A DNA stretch of 21,470 nt. Origin: UBA927 sp964367095. GTDB taxonomy: Bacteria > Patescibacteriota > Microgenomatia > UBA10105 > UBA927. The position numbers were made by a program, and so were the translations under genes. The notes under the pieces were generated by a model. The model saw only the letters and a program-made list of their open reading frames with translations, did no database searches and had not been told where the DNA came from. The stretch spans positions 1 to 21,470 of the forward strand of contig CAYIXE010000015.1 of assembly GCA_964367095.1 (NCBI GenBank). Direction: 5' to 3'. Positions 1 to 6,140 of the stretch are shown in pieces; within the stretch, counting starts at the first letter, position 1; the number at the start of each line of letters is the position of its first letter.

Positions 1-124
1 TTACTGACCCCAATTGGGAATCCTCTACCATGCACGTAAATGGCGATAAAATTTCACTGACATTTGTGAAAAAAACCACGACGCCCACTTCATAAATATC
101 TTCAAACAAGACTTCTTGACACAT
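1..124 (-). CDS. Possible 5' end of a hypothetical gene, running off the left edge
   Basis: Reading leftward from an ATG at 122-124 there is an uninterrupted frame to the window edge, 41 codons beginning MCQEVLFEDIYEVGVVV. Composition is protein-like (alternating acidic and hydrophobic residues), but a frame of this length can occur by chance. I recognise no family. It would be divergent from the acetyltransferase gene starting at 224. No convincing promoter was found for it between 125 and 180. Confidence 0.3.
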   Translation of the reverse strand, partial: MCQEVLFEDIYEVGVVVFFTNVSEILSPFTCMVEDSQLGSV

Positions 125-155
125 ATTTTCAAAACATTTAGATATGTACAAACGG

Positions 156-171
156 TGTATCGGCCGATACA
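156..171. repeat. Perfect 16-bp palindrome upstream of the GNAT promoter
   Basis: TGTATCGGCCGATACA is a perfect dyad placed just upstream of the -35 element at 185. Position and symmetry would suit an operator for a dimeric regulator, but no second copy is seen in the window and the role is inference. Confidence 0.35.
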
Positions 172-184
172 TCATTTGTACGTA

Positions 185-214
185 TTTACATCCTATAGGC
201 CTTTTTGATATACT
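185..214 (+). promoter_or_regulatory. Promoter of the GNAT operon
   Basis: TTTACA at 185-190 and TATACT at 209-214 are separated by 18 bp. Only 9 bases lie between the -10 box and the ATG at 224, so the leader would be a few bases at most. No Shine-Dalgarno is present. Confidence 0.5.
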
Positions 215-223
215 CCGTTTCCT

Positions 224-769
224 ATGGCAAAGAATTTGGAATATCGCGAAGCCCACACACCCGGGGTGCGTTTAGAACCGCTCAAATATTCTGACGAAAC
301 GTTGGAGTTGTGGGTCAAATGGATGAACGATCCAGAAATTCGCCAGTATATGTATCGGAGTTTAACCTCAAACAAAGATCGTATCAAAGAGTGGCTGGAA
401 TTAGCTTCGATAAGCGAGTCGCGTCACTACTTTACCATAATGACTGAAGGGAAAAACATCGGCTTTGTAAGTGTTCGTCAAGACAAAAATCCTAAAGACA
501 CAGCAGAAATAGGCATAATAATTGGGGAAAAGGAGTATCAAGGCAAGGGAATCGGGTCAACCGTGCTCAAAAAAGTTCTTACCAAATGTGAAGATGAGTA
601 TCACCTTTCTTCTGTTCGCGCACTCATCAAGCCCTTTAACGAAAAAAGTGTTAAACTATTTACGAAACTTGGATTTGTAGAAGATAAACAAGTGACAATC
701 TTTAATGAGCCATTTATTCGATTCGTAAAGATTTTTGCAAACATTAATAAACAAAACATCAAAATATGA
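224..769 (+). CDS. GNAT-family N-acetyltransferase (RimJ/RimL-like)
   Basis: This 181-residue protein probably transfers an acetyl group from acetyl-CoA to an amine, such as a protein N-terminus, small molecule or antibiotic; the substrate cannot be told. The GNAT acetyl-CoA site is clear: strand IIIGEKEY followed by QGKGIGS (the Q/R-x-x-G-x-G loop) near residues 106-117. After it come the helix STVLKKVL and the late motif NEKSVKLFTKLGF, typical of the RimJ/RimL branch. N-terminal RLEPLKYSD with WMNDPEIRQYM also fits that branch. It is the first gene of a unit. Its TGA overlaps the next ATG (ATGA at 766-769), implying coupled translation. The start is fixed by the promoter a few bases upstream. 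Confidence 0.88.
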   Translation: MAKNLEYREAHTPGVRLEPLKYSDETLELWVKWMNDPEIRQYMYRSLTSNKDRIKEWLELASISESRHYFTIMTEGKNIGFVSVRQDKNPKDTAEIGIIIGEKEYQGKGIGSTVLKKVLTKCEDEYHLSSVRALIKPFNEKSVKLFTKLGFVEDKQVTIFNEPFIRFVKIFANINKQNIKI

Positions 770-1014
770 GCCTTATTGAACTAAAGAAAATTACATCACC
801 AATAGATAAAGATCGAAATCCTAAAGTTGGTGCTCCTGCTGAAATACCACCAACAATCGAGATTTTTTTCCCGATGGAACCAGTGGGAAACCCTCCTCTA
901 GGATTAGCACGTCCTCCAACGAATCCGATTTCAGAACCTAAACCGCTGACAAGACCGTTAAGAGTAGCATCTGACCCAGGACCACCAGGATACAAAAAAA
1001 TTGTAGGAAAATAA
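766..1014 (+). CDS. Small proline-rich hypothetical protein
   Basis: This 82-residue protein has an ordinary charged N-terminus (MSLIELKKITSPIDKD) and then a stretch dominated by proline, with runs such as EIPPTIEIFFPMEPVGNPP. It would be extended and probably unstructured. No signal peptide or family is recognised. The start is supported by the 4-base ATGA overlap with the acetyltransferase stop, and the next gene begins 13 bases after its stop, so it fits the operon. An antisense frame (759-995) is also open, so which strand is coded is not fully certain. The downstream lipoprotein also has a proline-rich linker, which is compatible with a surface role for both. Confidence 0.55.
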   Translation: MSLIELKKITSPIDKDRNPKVGAPAEIPPTIEIFFPMEPVGNPPLGLARPPTNPISEPKPLTRPLRVASDPGPPGYKKIVGK

Positions 1015-1027
1015 TGTCTAACTTCTT

Positions 1028-1507
1028 ATGAACCGAAAATCAAAAGAGCTATTATTTTTTGTCACCTTGCTTTTTTCAGCATGTACCGCAAGAGCAAAAC
1101 CAACAGAGGCAGTGGTGCTCCAAAAAACACCGATGGCAACACCCGCTATAGTCATGCCGCCTACAGAAGCGCCAACATTTATCCCCCCAACACCTTCGAC
1201 AACGACACGCGATGTGTATTATCCCGATGTAAATTTAACCTACAGAAAAGTCACCATAGGCGGACTCGAATGCGCTATCGTCCCACAAGGCGGGACTATG
1301 TGGCGGGCAGCATACGCGCTTGGTGATGAAAATAGAATGGATGACGTCGATGAAATACGATTACATCCAATAATCAACAAAGGACAGCAAGAAATGATTG
1401 CGTTTCATCCCAAAAGAGAGGCATTTCCCCAGCCGCGCACATTCATATGGCCATTAATTCACGCTGGATCTCTTGCCTGTCGATCGCTTCCTCTATTAGA
1501 GCGGTAA
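1028..1507 (+). CDS. Lipoprotein with Pro/Thr linker and LysM-like segment
   Basis: This 159-residue protein has a lipoprotein signal: charged MNRKSKE, hydrophobic LLFFVTLLF, then lipobox FSAC with the lipidated cysteine at residue 19. A low-complexity linker rich in Pro, Thr and Ala follows (residues 24-60). The segment from about 78 resembles a divergent LysM repeat, with VPQGGTMWRAAYALG then DVDEIRLHPIINKGQQ (compare the classical pattern PGDTLWxIAxxYG...LxxxNP...GQ). That would make it a cell-surface, peptidoglycan-associated protein. The lipobox is seen directly; the LysM assignment is by pattern only. It ends two bases before a palindromic repeat. Confidence 0.65.
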   Translation: MNRKSKELLFFVTLLFSACTARAKPTEAVVLQKTPMATPAIVMPPTEAPTFIPPTPSTTTRDVYYPDVNLTYRKVTIGGLECAIVPQGGTMWRAAYALGDENRMDDVDEIRLHPIINKGQQEMIAFHPKREAFPQPRTFIWPLIHAGSLACRSLPLLER

Positions 1508-1508
1508 C

Positions 1509-1540
1509 TGACAGGGTTGAACCCTGTCATAGACTGTCAG
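1509..1540. repeat. Palindromic repeat, TGACAGGGT family, copy 1
   Basis: Arms TGACAGGGT and ACCCTGTCA flank a 3-base loop (1509-1529), followed after 4 bases by CTGTCAG (1534-1540). The same arrangement recurs at 10734-10764 with a different loop. It directly follows the lipoprotein stop, so it may double as a transcription-ending hairpin, but no U-tract follows. Confidence 0.7.
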
Positions 1541-1557
1541 AGTTCATAAATATAGCC

Positions 1558-1587
1558 TTGACAAGGCAAACATCTTCCATATATCAT
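1558..1587 (+). promoter_or_regulatory. Promoter of the 1595-4074 operon (leaderless)
   Basis: TTGACA at 1558-1563, an 18-bp spacer and TATCAT at 1582-1587 lie 7 bases before the ATG at 1595. Initiation would fall at or next to the start codon, giving a leaderless message. Confidence 0.65.
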
Positions 1588-1594
1588 AAATATA

Positions 1595-1903
1595 ATGACT
1601 TGGCAAACGTTTCAAAAAAAACTTCGCGAATTACATCTACACATCAATCAATCTCGTCTCTCTTCCACACAAAAAGAGTCACTCTTCCAAACAATTCTTG
1701 AAAATCTAAAACACATAACCAGATTACTGCTTGCTGATAATGACGAACAGGTCGACAATTCAAATGAAATAAATACCTTAAACACATATGCCAATCATGT
1801 CCACCGCATGCTTACCCATCGTGCGACAATGCCGAAACTTCTGAAGGCATATTCCTTGTTTATCACAGAGGTATCTGACTCTATGCATTCGTACATAAAA
1901 TAA
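1595..1903 (+). CDS. Hypothetical helical protein
   Basis: This 102-residue protein (MTWQTFQKKLRELHLHIN...) has strong heptad-like spacing of Leu and Ile through most of its length, so it should be an all-helical cytosolic protein. No signal peptide, membrane segment or known motif is present. It heads a tight set of same-strand genes; its stop lies 3 bases before the next ATG. The start is supported by a consensus promoter 7 bases upstream. Function unknown. Confidence 0.7.
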   Translation: MTWQTFQKKLRELHLHINQSRLSSTQKESLFQTILENLKHITRLLLADNDEQVDNSNEINTLNTYANHVHRMLTHRATMPKLLKAYSLFITEVSDSMHSYIK

Positions 1904-1906
1904 CAT

Positions 1907-2428
1907 ATGGAAATAAAACCAAATTCATCTTCGCCGGACCGCTCACCGCTTGATGAGCTCGCACACAAAAATCTTCTCGAATTGGTCAATAAAGCTGGCA
2001 ATCGAACGCTAAAAACGACGCTTAAACACCCATTTCCGATCGTAAAAGCATCAATGGATCGCATGAATGAAGTCATAAGCAATATGCCCCCAGATGTCCA
2101 AAAATCAGCGGGCGTTATGTGGATGAAAATTGACGCTGTACTCGAGGGAATGGCGAGAGAAGTCGGCGTAGGTGTCGCTGACACAATTTGGGATGCTGTA
2201 ACACTGCCAATTAATATTTTTGTACCTGAGCTCCGTCACCCAAATTTTAAAAAAACCATGGCTCAACTCTATACTCCGCCAATTGTCGGCAAAACGTATG
2301 GAGATCAAATACGATTGTGGTACACGCCATCTGGCGGCTCCAAAGCGGCGATGGCAAGCGATGCAAGCGTCGTCAATAAACTCCTTTCTATACCAGTCGC
2401 TCCAAGACCTCGAATATTATCTGCATAA
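1907..2428 (+). CDS. Hypothetical protein, second gene of the cluster
   Basis: This 173-residue protein has a polar start (MEIKPNSSSPDRSP), an amphipathic helical middle (MDRMNEVISNMPPDVQKSAG), a hydrophobic-aromatic patch VADTIWDAVTLPINIFVPEL around 98-117, and a polar tail. The patch could be membrane-associating but is too short and polar for a firm transmembrane call. No family is recognised. It begins 3 bases after the previous stop with no Shine-Dalgarno, which fits coupled translation. Its neighbours suggest a membrane-linked process. Confidence 0.65.
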   Translation: MEIKPNSSSPDRSPLDELAHKNLLELVNKAGNRTLKTTLKHPFPIVKASMDRMNEVISNMPPDVQKSAGVMWMKIDAVLEGMAREVGVGVADTIWDAVTLPINIFVPELRHPNFKKTMAQLYTPPIVGKTYGDQIRLWYTPSGGSKAAMASDASVVNKLLSIPVAPRPRILSA

Positions 2429-2440
2429 ACTCGCCGCACC

Positions 2441-2471
2441 TTGACGTGATGGGCATACTTTAGCCTATACT
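2441..2471 (+). promoter_or_regulatory. Internal promoter, leaderless
   Basis: TTGACG at 2441-2446 and TATACT at 2466-2471 are 19 bp apart, with 6 bases from the -10 box to the ATG at 2478. The spacer is slightly long but the spacing to the start codon matches the other leaderless promoters here. Confidence 0.55.
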
Positions 2472-2477
2472 ATATCT

Positions 2478-3338
2478 ATGTCTGCAACACTCGTTGAAGT
2501 TCGTGCACAACCACCAATAAATCCAGAAGTGCCAAAGGTGGCGGCAATGGCAAAAGAAAAAGCCGCTTCACCGCCAAAAGAAAAACAACCGGGAGGTGTC
2601 GCGCGAAAAAAACTCGAGGATATCGCTTCCGGAAAACCGGTTCTTGACGTCGTGTCTCCAGAAAACCCCTTGATTAGTAAAGAAACGGCAATGCAACTAC
2701 TCAATGAGGCCAATGCCCTGCTTTTGGATATGAAGGATTTACGACTCTTTATTAGCGGTCTTGCTACCCAGTCTGCTGATACACCGCTTGGGGATCAAAT
2801 GCGGATGGAGACACTAGTAATGCTCAAAGAAATTGCACCGGACTCGGTAGATCCTCAATTGGCACCTCGACTTGCGGCACTTCAAGAAAAACTTTCAGCG
2901 TTGCCTCTCTCAAAGGCTAATCCTGCAGAAAATCCACTCGTCTCTATCATACAAGAATTTAACATTTCACATCCTAATCAACGCGTGCCCGAGGAACTGC
3001 TTTCCAAAATCCAATCCGGTGATGTGAAGTCGTCTGAAATGATCGCCAAAATTTTAGAAAACAATCAACCATTGGCGCAAGTGGTATGGAAAGAGCTGAC
3101 AAACGATCCAAATGAATTTAAAGGCTTTAATCCGCAACCCGACACGATGCTTGAGCTTGCCGGCCTTCCTTTAACAAAAGAAAATATGAAGAAAGCCGAG
3201 GCGATATTTGCTTCGTCACTTCCTCTCAAAGAAAAACCCAATATAGTAAGTACCATGATGTCAGGGGTCGTGAGCGGCGCACTCCTTCTTATGTTTGTGA
3301 GCCAAATGGCGTCTAGCGATCAACAACAAGGACATTAA
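2478..3338 (+). CDS. Hypothetical tail-anchored protein
   Basis: This 286-residue protein has a basic, Pro/Ala/Lys-rich N-terminal tail (residues 1-45) and a long helical cytosolic body. Near the C-terminus, at about 256-276, is a hydrophobic segment (MMSGVVSGALLLMFVSQM), then a short polar tail ending QQQGH. This is tail-anchored topology with the bulk in the cytoplasm. No enzymatic motif is recognised. It sits 4 bases before the HELSH membrane-protease-like gene, so the two may act together, for example as substrate or partner; that is inference from position. Confidence 0.7.
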   Translation: MSATLVEVRAQPPINPEVPKVAAMAKEKAASPPKEKQPGGVARKKLEDIASGKPVLDVVSPENPLISKETAMQLLNEANALLLDMKDLRLFISGLATQSADTPLGDQMRMETLVMLKEIAPDSVDPQLAPRLAALQEKLSALPLSKANPAENPLVSIIQEFNISHPNQRVPEELLSKIQSGDVKSSEMIAKILENNQPLAQVVWKELTNDPNEFKGFNPQPDTMLELAGLPLTKENMKKAEAIFASSLPLKEKPNIVSTMMSGVVSGALLLMFVSQMASSDQQQGH

Positions 3339-3342
3339 TACT

Positions 3343-4074
3343 ATGCTTACCTTGCTTCTTATTTTTGAACTGATTATTTTATGGCTGATTACGCGAAGGC
3401 TCACGCAAAACCTTTATCTCTCGCTCTTTCTTATGACAAAATCGCGACCAGCGGCGATAAGCATCATCTCCTTCATATATTTCCCCGGAACGGTCATCCA
3501 TGAACTTTCTCACTTGTTTACCGCGGAAATTTTGGGCGTGCACACGGGTGGATTAACGCTCTCTCCAGAGGGACTTGAAAATCCCAGCGTACGCACAGGG
3601 AGTGTGATGATTTCAAAAACTGACCCTATACGACGCGCAATTATTGGTATAGCGCCACTGTTTGTGGGGATAGCGACACTCACCATGATTTCTACAATTT
3701 TACCCAATTTATACAGCCAAACTGCATTCGATTTCCAAAACAATATTCTGTTTTCCAGTATTTCTATTTACTATTTACTCCTTACTCTTTACTCATTATT
3801 CGCTATTTCAAATAGTATGTTTTCATCGCCTGAAGATATGGATGGGTTTCCGGGAGTGGCAATAGGACTTTCGCTCATAGGTCTTGCAGCCTATTTTTCT
3901 GGAATAACAATGGCATTGCCGCCACAATGGACCAATTCCATACAACAAACTCTCTCTACCCTCACCACAAGTATCGGGTATATTGTCGGATTTAATCTAT
4001 TAATTTTTGGACTTTCTGTAAGTGGCATTTCTATAGCGGAAAAAGTAAGTGGGAGAAAAATTGTGAGGAAATGA
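3343..4074 (+). CDS. Polytopic membrane zinc metalloprotease-like protein (site-2-protease/M50-like)
   Basis: This 243-residue protein has about five to six membrane segments. Residues 44-66 contain FPGTVIHELSHLFTAEILGV, an HExxH zinc motif (HELSH) inside a hydrophobic segment, as in intramembrane metalloproteases. A second conserved-looking element, NSMFSSPEDMDG near 162-173, is positioned like the N-P-x-DG motif that supplies the third zinc ligand in M50 proteases. The protein is short for this class. The exact family is uncertain and M50 is the best guess. It probably cleaves a membrane or membrane-proximal substrate. A heptamer array lies in frame just before the DG motif and codes for part of a hydrophobic segment. 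Confidence 0.65.
   Translation: MLTLLLIFELIILWLITRRLTQNLYLSLFLMTKSRPAAISIISFIYFPGTVIHELSHLFTAEILGVHTGGLTLSPEGLENPSVRTGSVMISKTDPIRRAIIGIAPLFVGIATLTMISTILPNLYSQTAFDFQNNILFSSISIYYLLLTLYSLFAISNSMFSSPEDMDGFPGVAIGLSLIGLAAYFSGITMALPPQWTNSIQQTLSTLTTSIGYIVGFNLLIFGLSVSGISIAEKVSGRKIVRK
3764..3798. repeat. In-frame heptamer array (CTATTTA-type) inside the protease-like gene
   Basis: Five consecutive 7-base units are visible: CTATTTA, CTATTTA, CTCCTTA, CTCTTTA, CTCATTA. They encode the hydrophobic run YYLLLTLYSL. The unit is a circular permutation of TTTACTA, which recurs in lepA at 8440-8467. Confidence 0.75.
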
Positions 4075-4121
4075 TGATGAGTATCCGATACTTTTACGTA
4101 GTAATGAGTGCGTTGGTAAAA

Positions 4122-4439
4122 TCAAACAGTCGGTTCACCTCTTTTCGCCAGCGTCTGAAAATGAACTCCTAAAGTAAATGACGTAGATATGGATGTCCGC
4201 TCGACTTCCTCTTTGTTTCGTATCAAATACATTCTAGCGAAAGATCGAAATGATACACGACCAGCTCTACTAAATTCTTCTGAAACGATGCGAACCATCT
4301 TTGGATCTTCAATAGAAACAACTATTTTCTTTTCCGAAGCAATATCTTGAATATTTACTCTTGCTGAAAAAGGAATACGTTTGCGCGCGCGGTCATTTAT
4401 TCGCTCATTCGTTGGAAAACTCACTTCAATTTTAGCCAC
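4122..4439 (-). CDS. Hypothetical small protein with leaderless GTG start
   Basis: I place the start at GTG (4437-4439), giving 106 residues beginning MAKIEVSFP. The longer ATG reading (from 4460) would overlap the -10 box of a near-perfect promoter 7 bases upstream of the GTG. The protein is basic, with RINDRARKRIPF and SRAGRVSFRSFARMYLIR, and appears to be mixed alpha/beta. No family is recognised and nucleic-acid binding is only a guess from charge. It converges with the protease-like gene; no terminator hairpin is seen in the 47-base gap. Confidence 0.65.
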   Translation of the reverse strand: MAKIEVSFPTNERINDRARKRIPFSARVNIQDIASEKKIVVSIEDPKMVRIVSEEFSRAGRVSFRSFARMYLIRNKEEVERTSISTSFTLGVHFQTLAKRGEPTV

Positions 4440-4446
4440 AACGCAT

Positions 4447-4476
4447 ATTGTACATTTCAATCAATAAAAATGTCAA
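4447..4476 (-). promoter_or_regulatory. Leaderless promoter for the GTG-start gene
   Basis: Reading leftward, TTGACA (4471-4476), an 18-bp spacer and TACAAT (4447-4452) leave 7 bases to the GTG at 4437-4439. This is one of the closest matches to consensus in the window and decides the start. Confidence 0.75.
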
Positions 4477-4495
4477 TTTTATTAATACCGATACA

Positions 4496-5329
4496 TCATT
4501 TGCATGACGTAGAAAAACTAAATCCAGCAGCTGATGCTTCTTCTTCACTGCAAAACCACATGTCACCAAACGACTGGTCAACAACCACTTGATCATAGGT
4601 TTTACATGACAAAATGTAGTAAACCTTTTTTTCTTGTCGAATATTGCCCTTTATCTCACATCCAACTTGTCCTGACGGCCCGCGACACTGATCACTATAT
4701 ATCCCCAATTTGTTCTGTTTGGCATACTCTCGAGCAGATTGAATCGTGTCTCTGTACGGCGTGTCACCCCCTGCAAATTTTGCAAATCCATGTGATACCA
4801 TGTATCGATTTACCATCGGATCCGGTATTGGAAATTGTGTAGGTTTACTCCCAAATCTCCAACGCATGTAAGAGACCCATGTAGGAAAATCTTCTATGAT
4901 CACATTTGCCAACTGCCGCCCATAATCATCGGTTACTATATTTTTTAATCGCACATGTTTTCCTAACACCAGTTTTTTTAATGAATCTTTCGCCTCATTA
5001 GCCATACACCCGCCTCCGCTGCGCTCCGGCGAGGCAAGCCCGCCCTTGTTTCTGGCTGGCGAATTCGGCGAGGCAAGCCTCCCTAACTCCGGCGCATCAA
5101 GACCTAATAATCGAATTCTTCTGCCGTCTTTTAACTCGAAACTGTCTCCGTCTATGACAAACGCCACGCGAGTTTTTTCATAATTTCGAACTAAAACGAT
5201 GACATTAACACAGAGCGACACAACAAGCAAAATCATAATTGCAAAAAAATAGCCTCGGAAGGCCTGGCCTTTTGAGGCTAAATTCTTGTATCTATACCAA
5301 AACGGTTTAATCGTCGATGGTTTTTTCAT
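4496..5329 (-). CDS. Membrane-anchored SNase-like thermonuclease
   Basis: From the ATG at 5327-5329 the protein has 277 residues. It has a short N-terminal tail carrying a translated REP (LASKGQAFRGY, residues 17-27), one transmembrane segment (about 28-48) and then an SNase domain. Catalytic landmarks are visible: VIDGDSFEL, RIRLLGLDAPEL (the R-x-x-G-x-DxPE loop) and DDYGRQLA with the second arginine. The C-terminus, with CEIKGNI, YYILSCKTYD and GDMWFCSEEEASAAGF, is the Cys-containing tail commonly fused to bacterial thermonucleases. It likely cleaves extracellular DNA or RNA at the cell surface, possibly for nucleotide scavenging. About 25 residues rich in Gly, Ser and Pro are inserted between DAPEL and CMANEAK. 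Its start overlaps the transposase stop by 23 bases, so the two are co-transcribed. Confidence 0.88.
   Translation of the reverse strand: MKKPSTIKPFWYRYKNLASKGQAFRGYFFAIMILLVVSLCVNVIVLVRNYEKTRVAFVIDGDSFELKDGRRIRLLGLDAPELGRLASPNSPARNKGGLASPERSGGGCMANEAKDSLKKLVLGKHVRLKNIVTDDYGRQLANVIIEDFPTWVSYMRWRFGSKPTQFPIPDPMVNRYMVSHGFAKFAGGDTPYRDTIQSAREYAKQNKLGIYSDQCRGPSGQVGCEIKGNIRQEKKVYYILSCKTYDQVVVDQSFGDMWFCSEEEASAAGFSFSTSCK
5008..5088. repeat. GC-rich in-frame insertion within the SNase gene
   Basis: This roughly 80-bp block is far more GC-rich than its surroundings and contains a 14-base direct repeat (CGGCGAGGCAAGCC at 5027-5040 and 5066-5079). It encodes a Gly/Ser/Pro-rich linker with LASPNSPARN and LASPERSGGG between two conserved parts of the nuclease. 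The reading frame is kept. Confidence 0.75.
5250..5280. repeat. REP palindrome, copy 1 (inside the SNase CDS)
   Basis: This 31-base imperfect palindrome has left arm TAGCCTCGGAAGGCC and right arm GGCCTTTTGAGGCTA around a single central T. It is identical to the copies at 6065-6095 and 18335-18365. It lies 26 bases past the transposase stop and is translated by the SNase gene. Confidence 0.9.
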
Positions 5330-6017
5330 AGATAATTCGTTGTGAAAGTTCATCATCTGATTCTTCAACAAAAGACTCGTACGTCATCCCCCGTCGTTTT
5401 GAAAAATAGGAAAGAACTATTTCCGGATGCACCCACTTCGTTTTCCGTAACCCAAGATATTCCAAGTATGATGATGGTAAATAACCTCGGAAGGCCTGGC
5501 CTTTTGAGGCTAATATTTTATATTGTGGTAAATCTATTATATTTCGATGTATATAACGCGTCGTGTATAACAATTGTTCATCGGTATCTATTAATACTCC
5601 TTTATATACACTTTGAAACAGTGGGCCGACAAATTTATATTTTTTATTCATATACATCGAATATCTTGTACCCAATGAATTCATGAAGAAATCTATGTCA
5701 CTCTCGCCTTTTTGATAAAGAAGAAAATGAAAATGATTCGGCATTAAACTATAACAGAGTAATGAAATCTGATCGGAAAAATTATTCATCCGTAATAACT
5801 GTCTGGCTTGATCTCGAACTTTATAGGAGACTTCTTGGTCTAACATACAGTGATTGAGTGCATCAAGATCTTTTGGCTCAAGGTACGTCTTTAAATAGGA
5901 AAGAAAAACAGAATAATCTTGGCTATCACGAAATACTCTTTGTTTTTGTACGCCGCGATTATACAAGTGATAATAACTCTCCGGAACGTACGTCTTCAGA
6001 CGATTTTTGGCAGGCAT
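5307..6017 (-). CDS. REP-associated tyrosine transposase (RAYT, Y1/HUH family)
   Basis: From the ATG at 6015-6017 this is a 237-residue Y1 (HUH) single-strand DNA transposase of the RAYT type. The N-terminus RLKTYVPESYYHLYNRG and the metal-binding HUH motif in LMPNHFHFLLYQ (HFH) are diagnostic. The helix LLYTTRYIHRNI carries the candidate catalytic tyrosine. SSYLEYLG after it is the usual RAYT C-terminal element. RAYTs nick and join single-stranded DNA at REP hairpins and are thought to spread REPs. A REP copy sits in its own reading frame (LASKGQAFRGY, about residues 169-179) between YIHRNI and SSYLEYLG. Other copies flank the gene on both sides. The ATG was chosen over one at 6035 because a promoter ends 6 bases before it. 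Confidence 0.92.
   Translation of the reverse strand: MPAKNRLKTYVPESYYHLYNRGVQKQRVFRDSQDYSVFLSYLKTYLEPKDLDALNHCMLDQEVSYKVRDQARQLLRMNNFSDQISLLCYSLMPNHFHFLLYQKGESDIDFFMNSLGTRYSMYMNKKYKFVGPLFQSVYKGVLIDTDEQLLYTTRYIHRNIIDLPQYKILASKGQAFRGYLPSSYLEYLGLRKTKWVHPEIVLSYFSKRRGMTYESFVEESDDELSQRIIYEKTIDD
5482..5512. repeat. REP palindrome, copy 2 (inside the RAYT's own CDS)
   Basis: It is the same 31-base element as at 5250 with one change (position 3, A for G), which breaks one base pair of the stem. It is translated in the same frame as copy 1, giving LASKGQAFRGY again. Confidence 0.9.
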
Positions 6018-6023
6018 ACTTAA

Positions 6024-6052
6024 AACATAGTACAAATATGCGCATTTGACAA
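6024..6052 (-). promoter_or_regulatory. RAYT promoter, leaderless
   Basis: Reading leftward, TTGTCA (6047-6052), a 17-bp spacer and TATGTT (6024-6029) leave 6 bases to the ATG at 6015-6017. Transcription should start at the A of the ATG. The upstream REP (6065) lies just outside the promoter. Confidence 0.6.
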
Positions 6053-6064
6053 GAAATAAAAAAA

Positions 6065-6095
6065 TAGCCTCGGAAGGCCTGGCCTTTTGAGGCTA
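6065..6095. repeat. REP palindrome, copy 3 (upstream of RAYT)
   Basis: Exact 31-base copy of the element at 5250. Even the preceding run of seven A and the following AAT match copy 1. With copy 1 it brackets the transposase gene. Confidence 0.92.
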
Positions 6096-6140
6096 AATCG
6101 TAAATACTAAATCGTGGGGGTGTGCGAGTCAAGAGGGATG

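Noticed and set aside
759..995. Antisense open frame of 78 codons overlapping the proline-rich gene
   Set aside because: It mirrors the codon pattern of the sense gene (Gly-rich opposite Pro-rich). The sense frame has an ATGA overlap with the acetyltransferase and correct operon spacing.
4075..4121. Search for a terminator between convergent genes
   Set aside because: No stem with a following U-run is visible. Other hairpins in the window also lack U-tracts, so I made no terminator calls.
164..4502. 15-base exact match CCGATACATCATTTG at 164-178 and 4488-4502
   Set aside because: In a 21-kb window one such match is not clearly beyond chance, and the flanks do not align.
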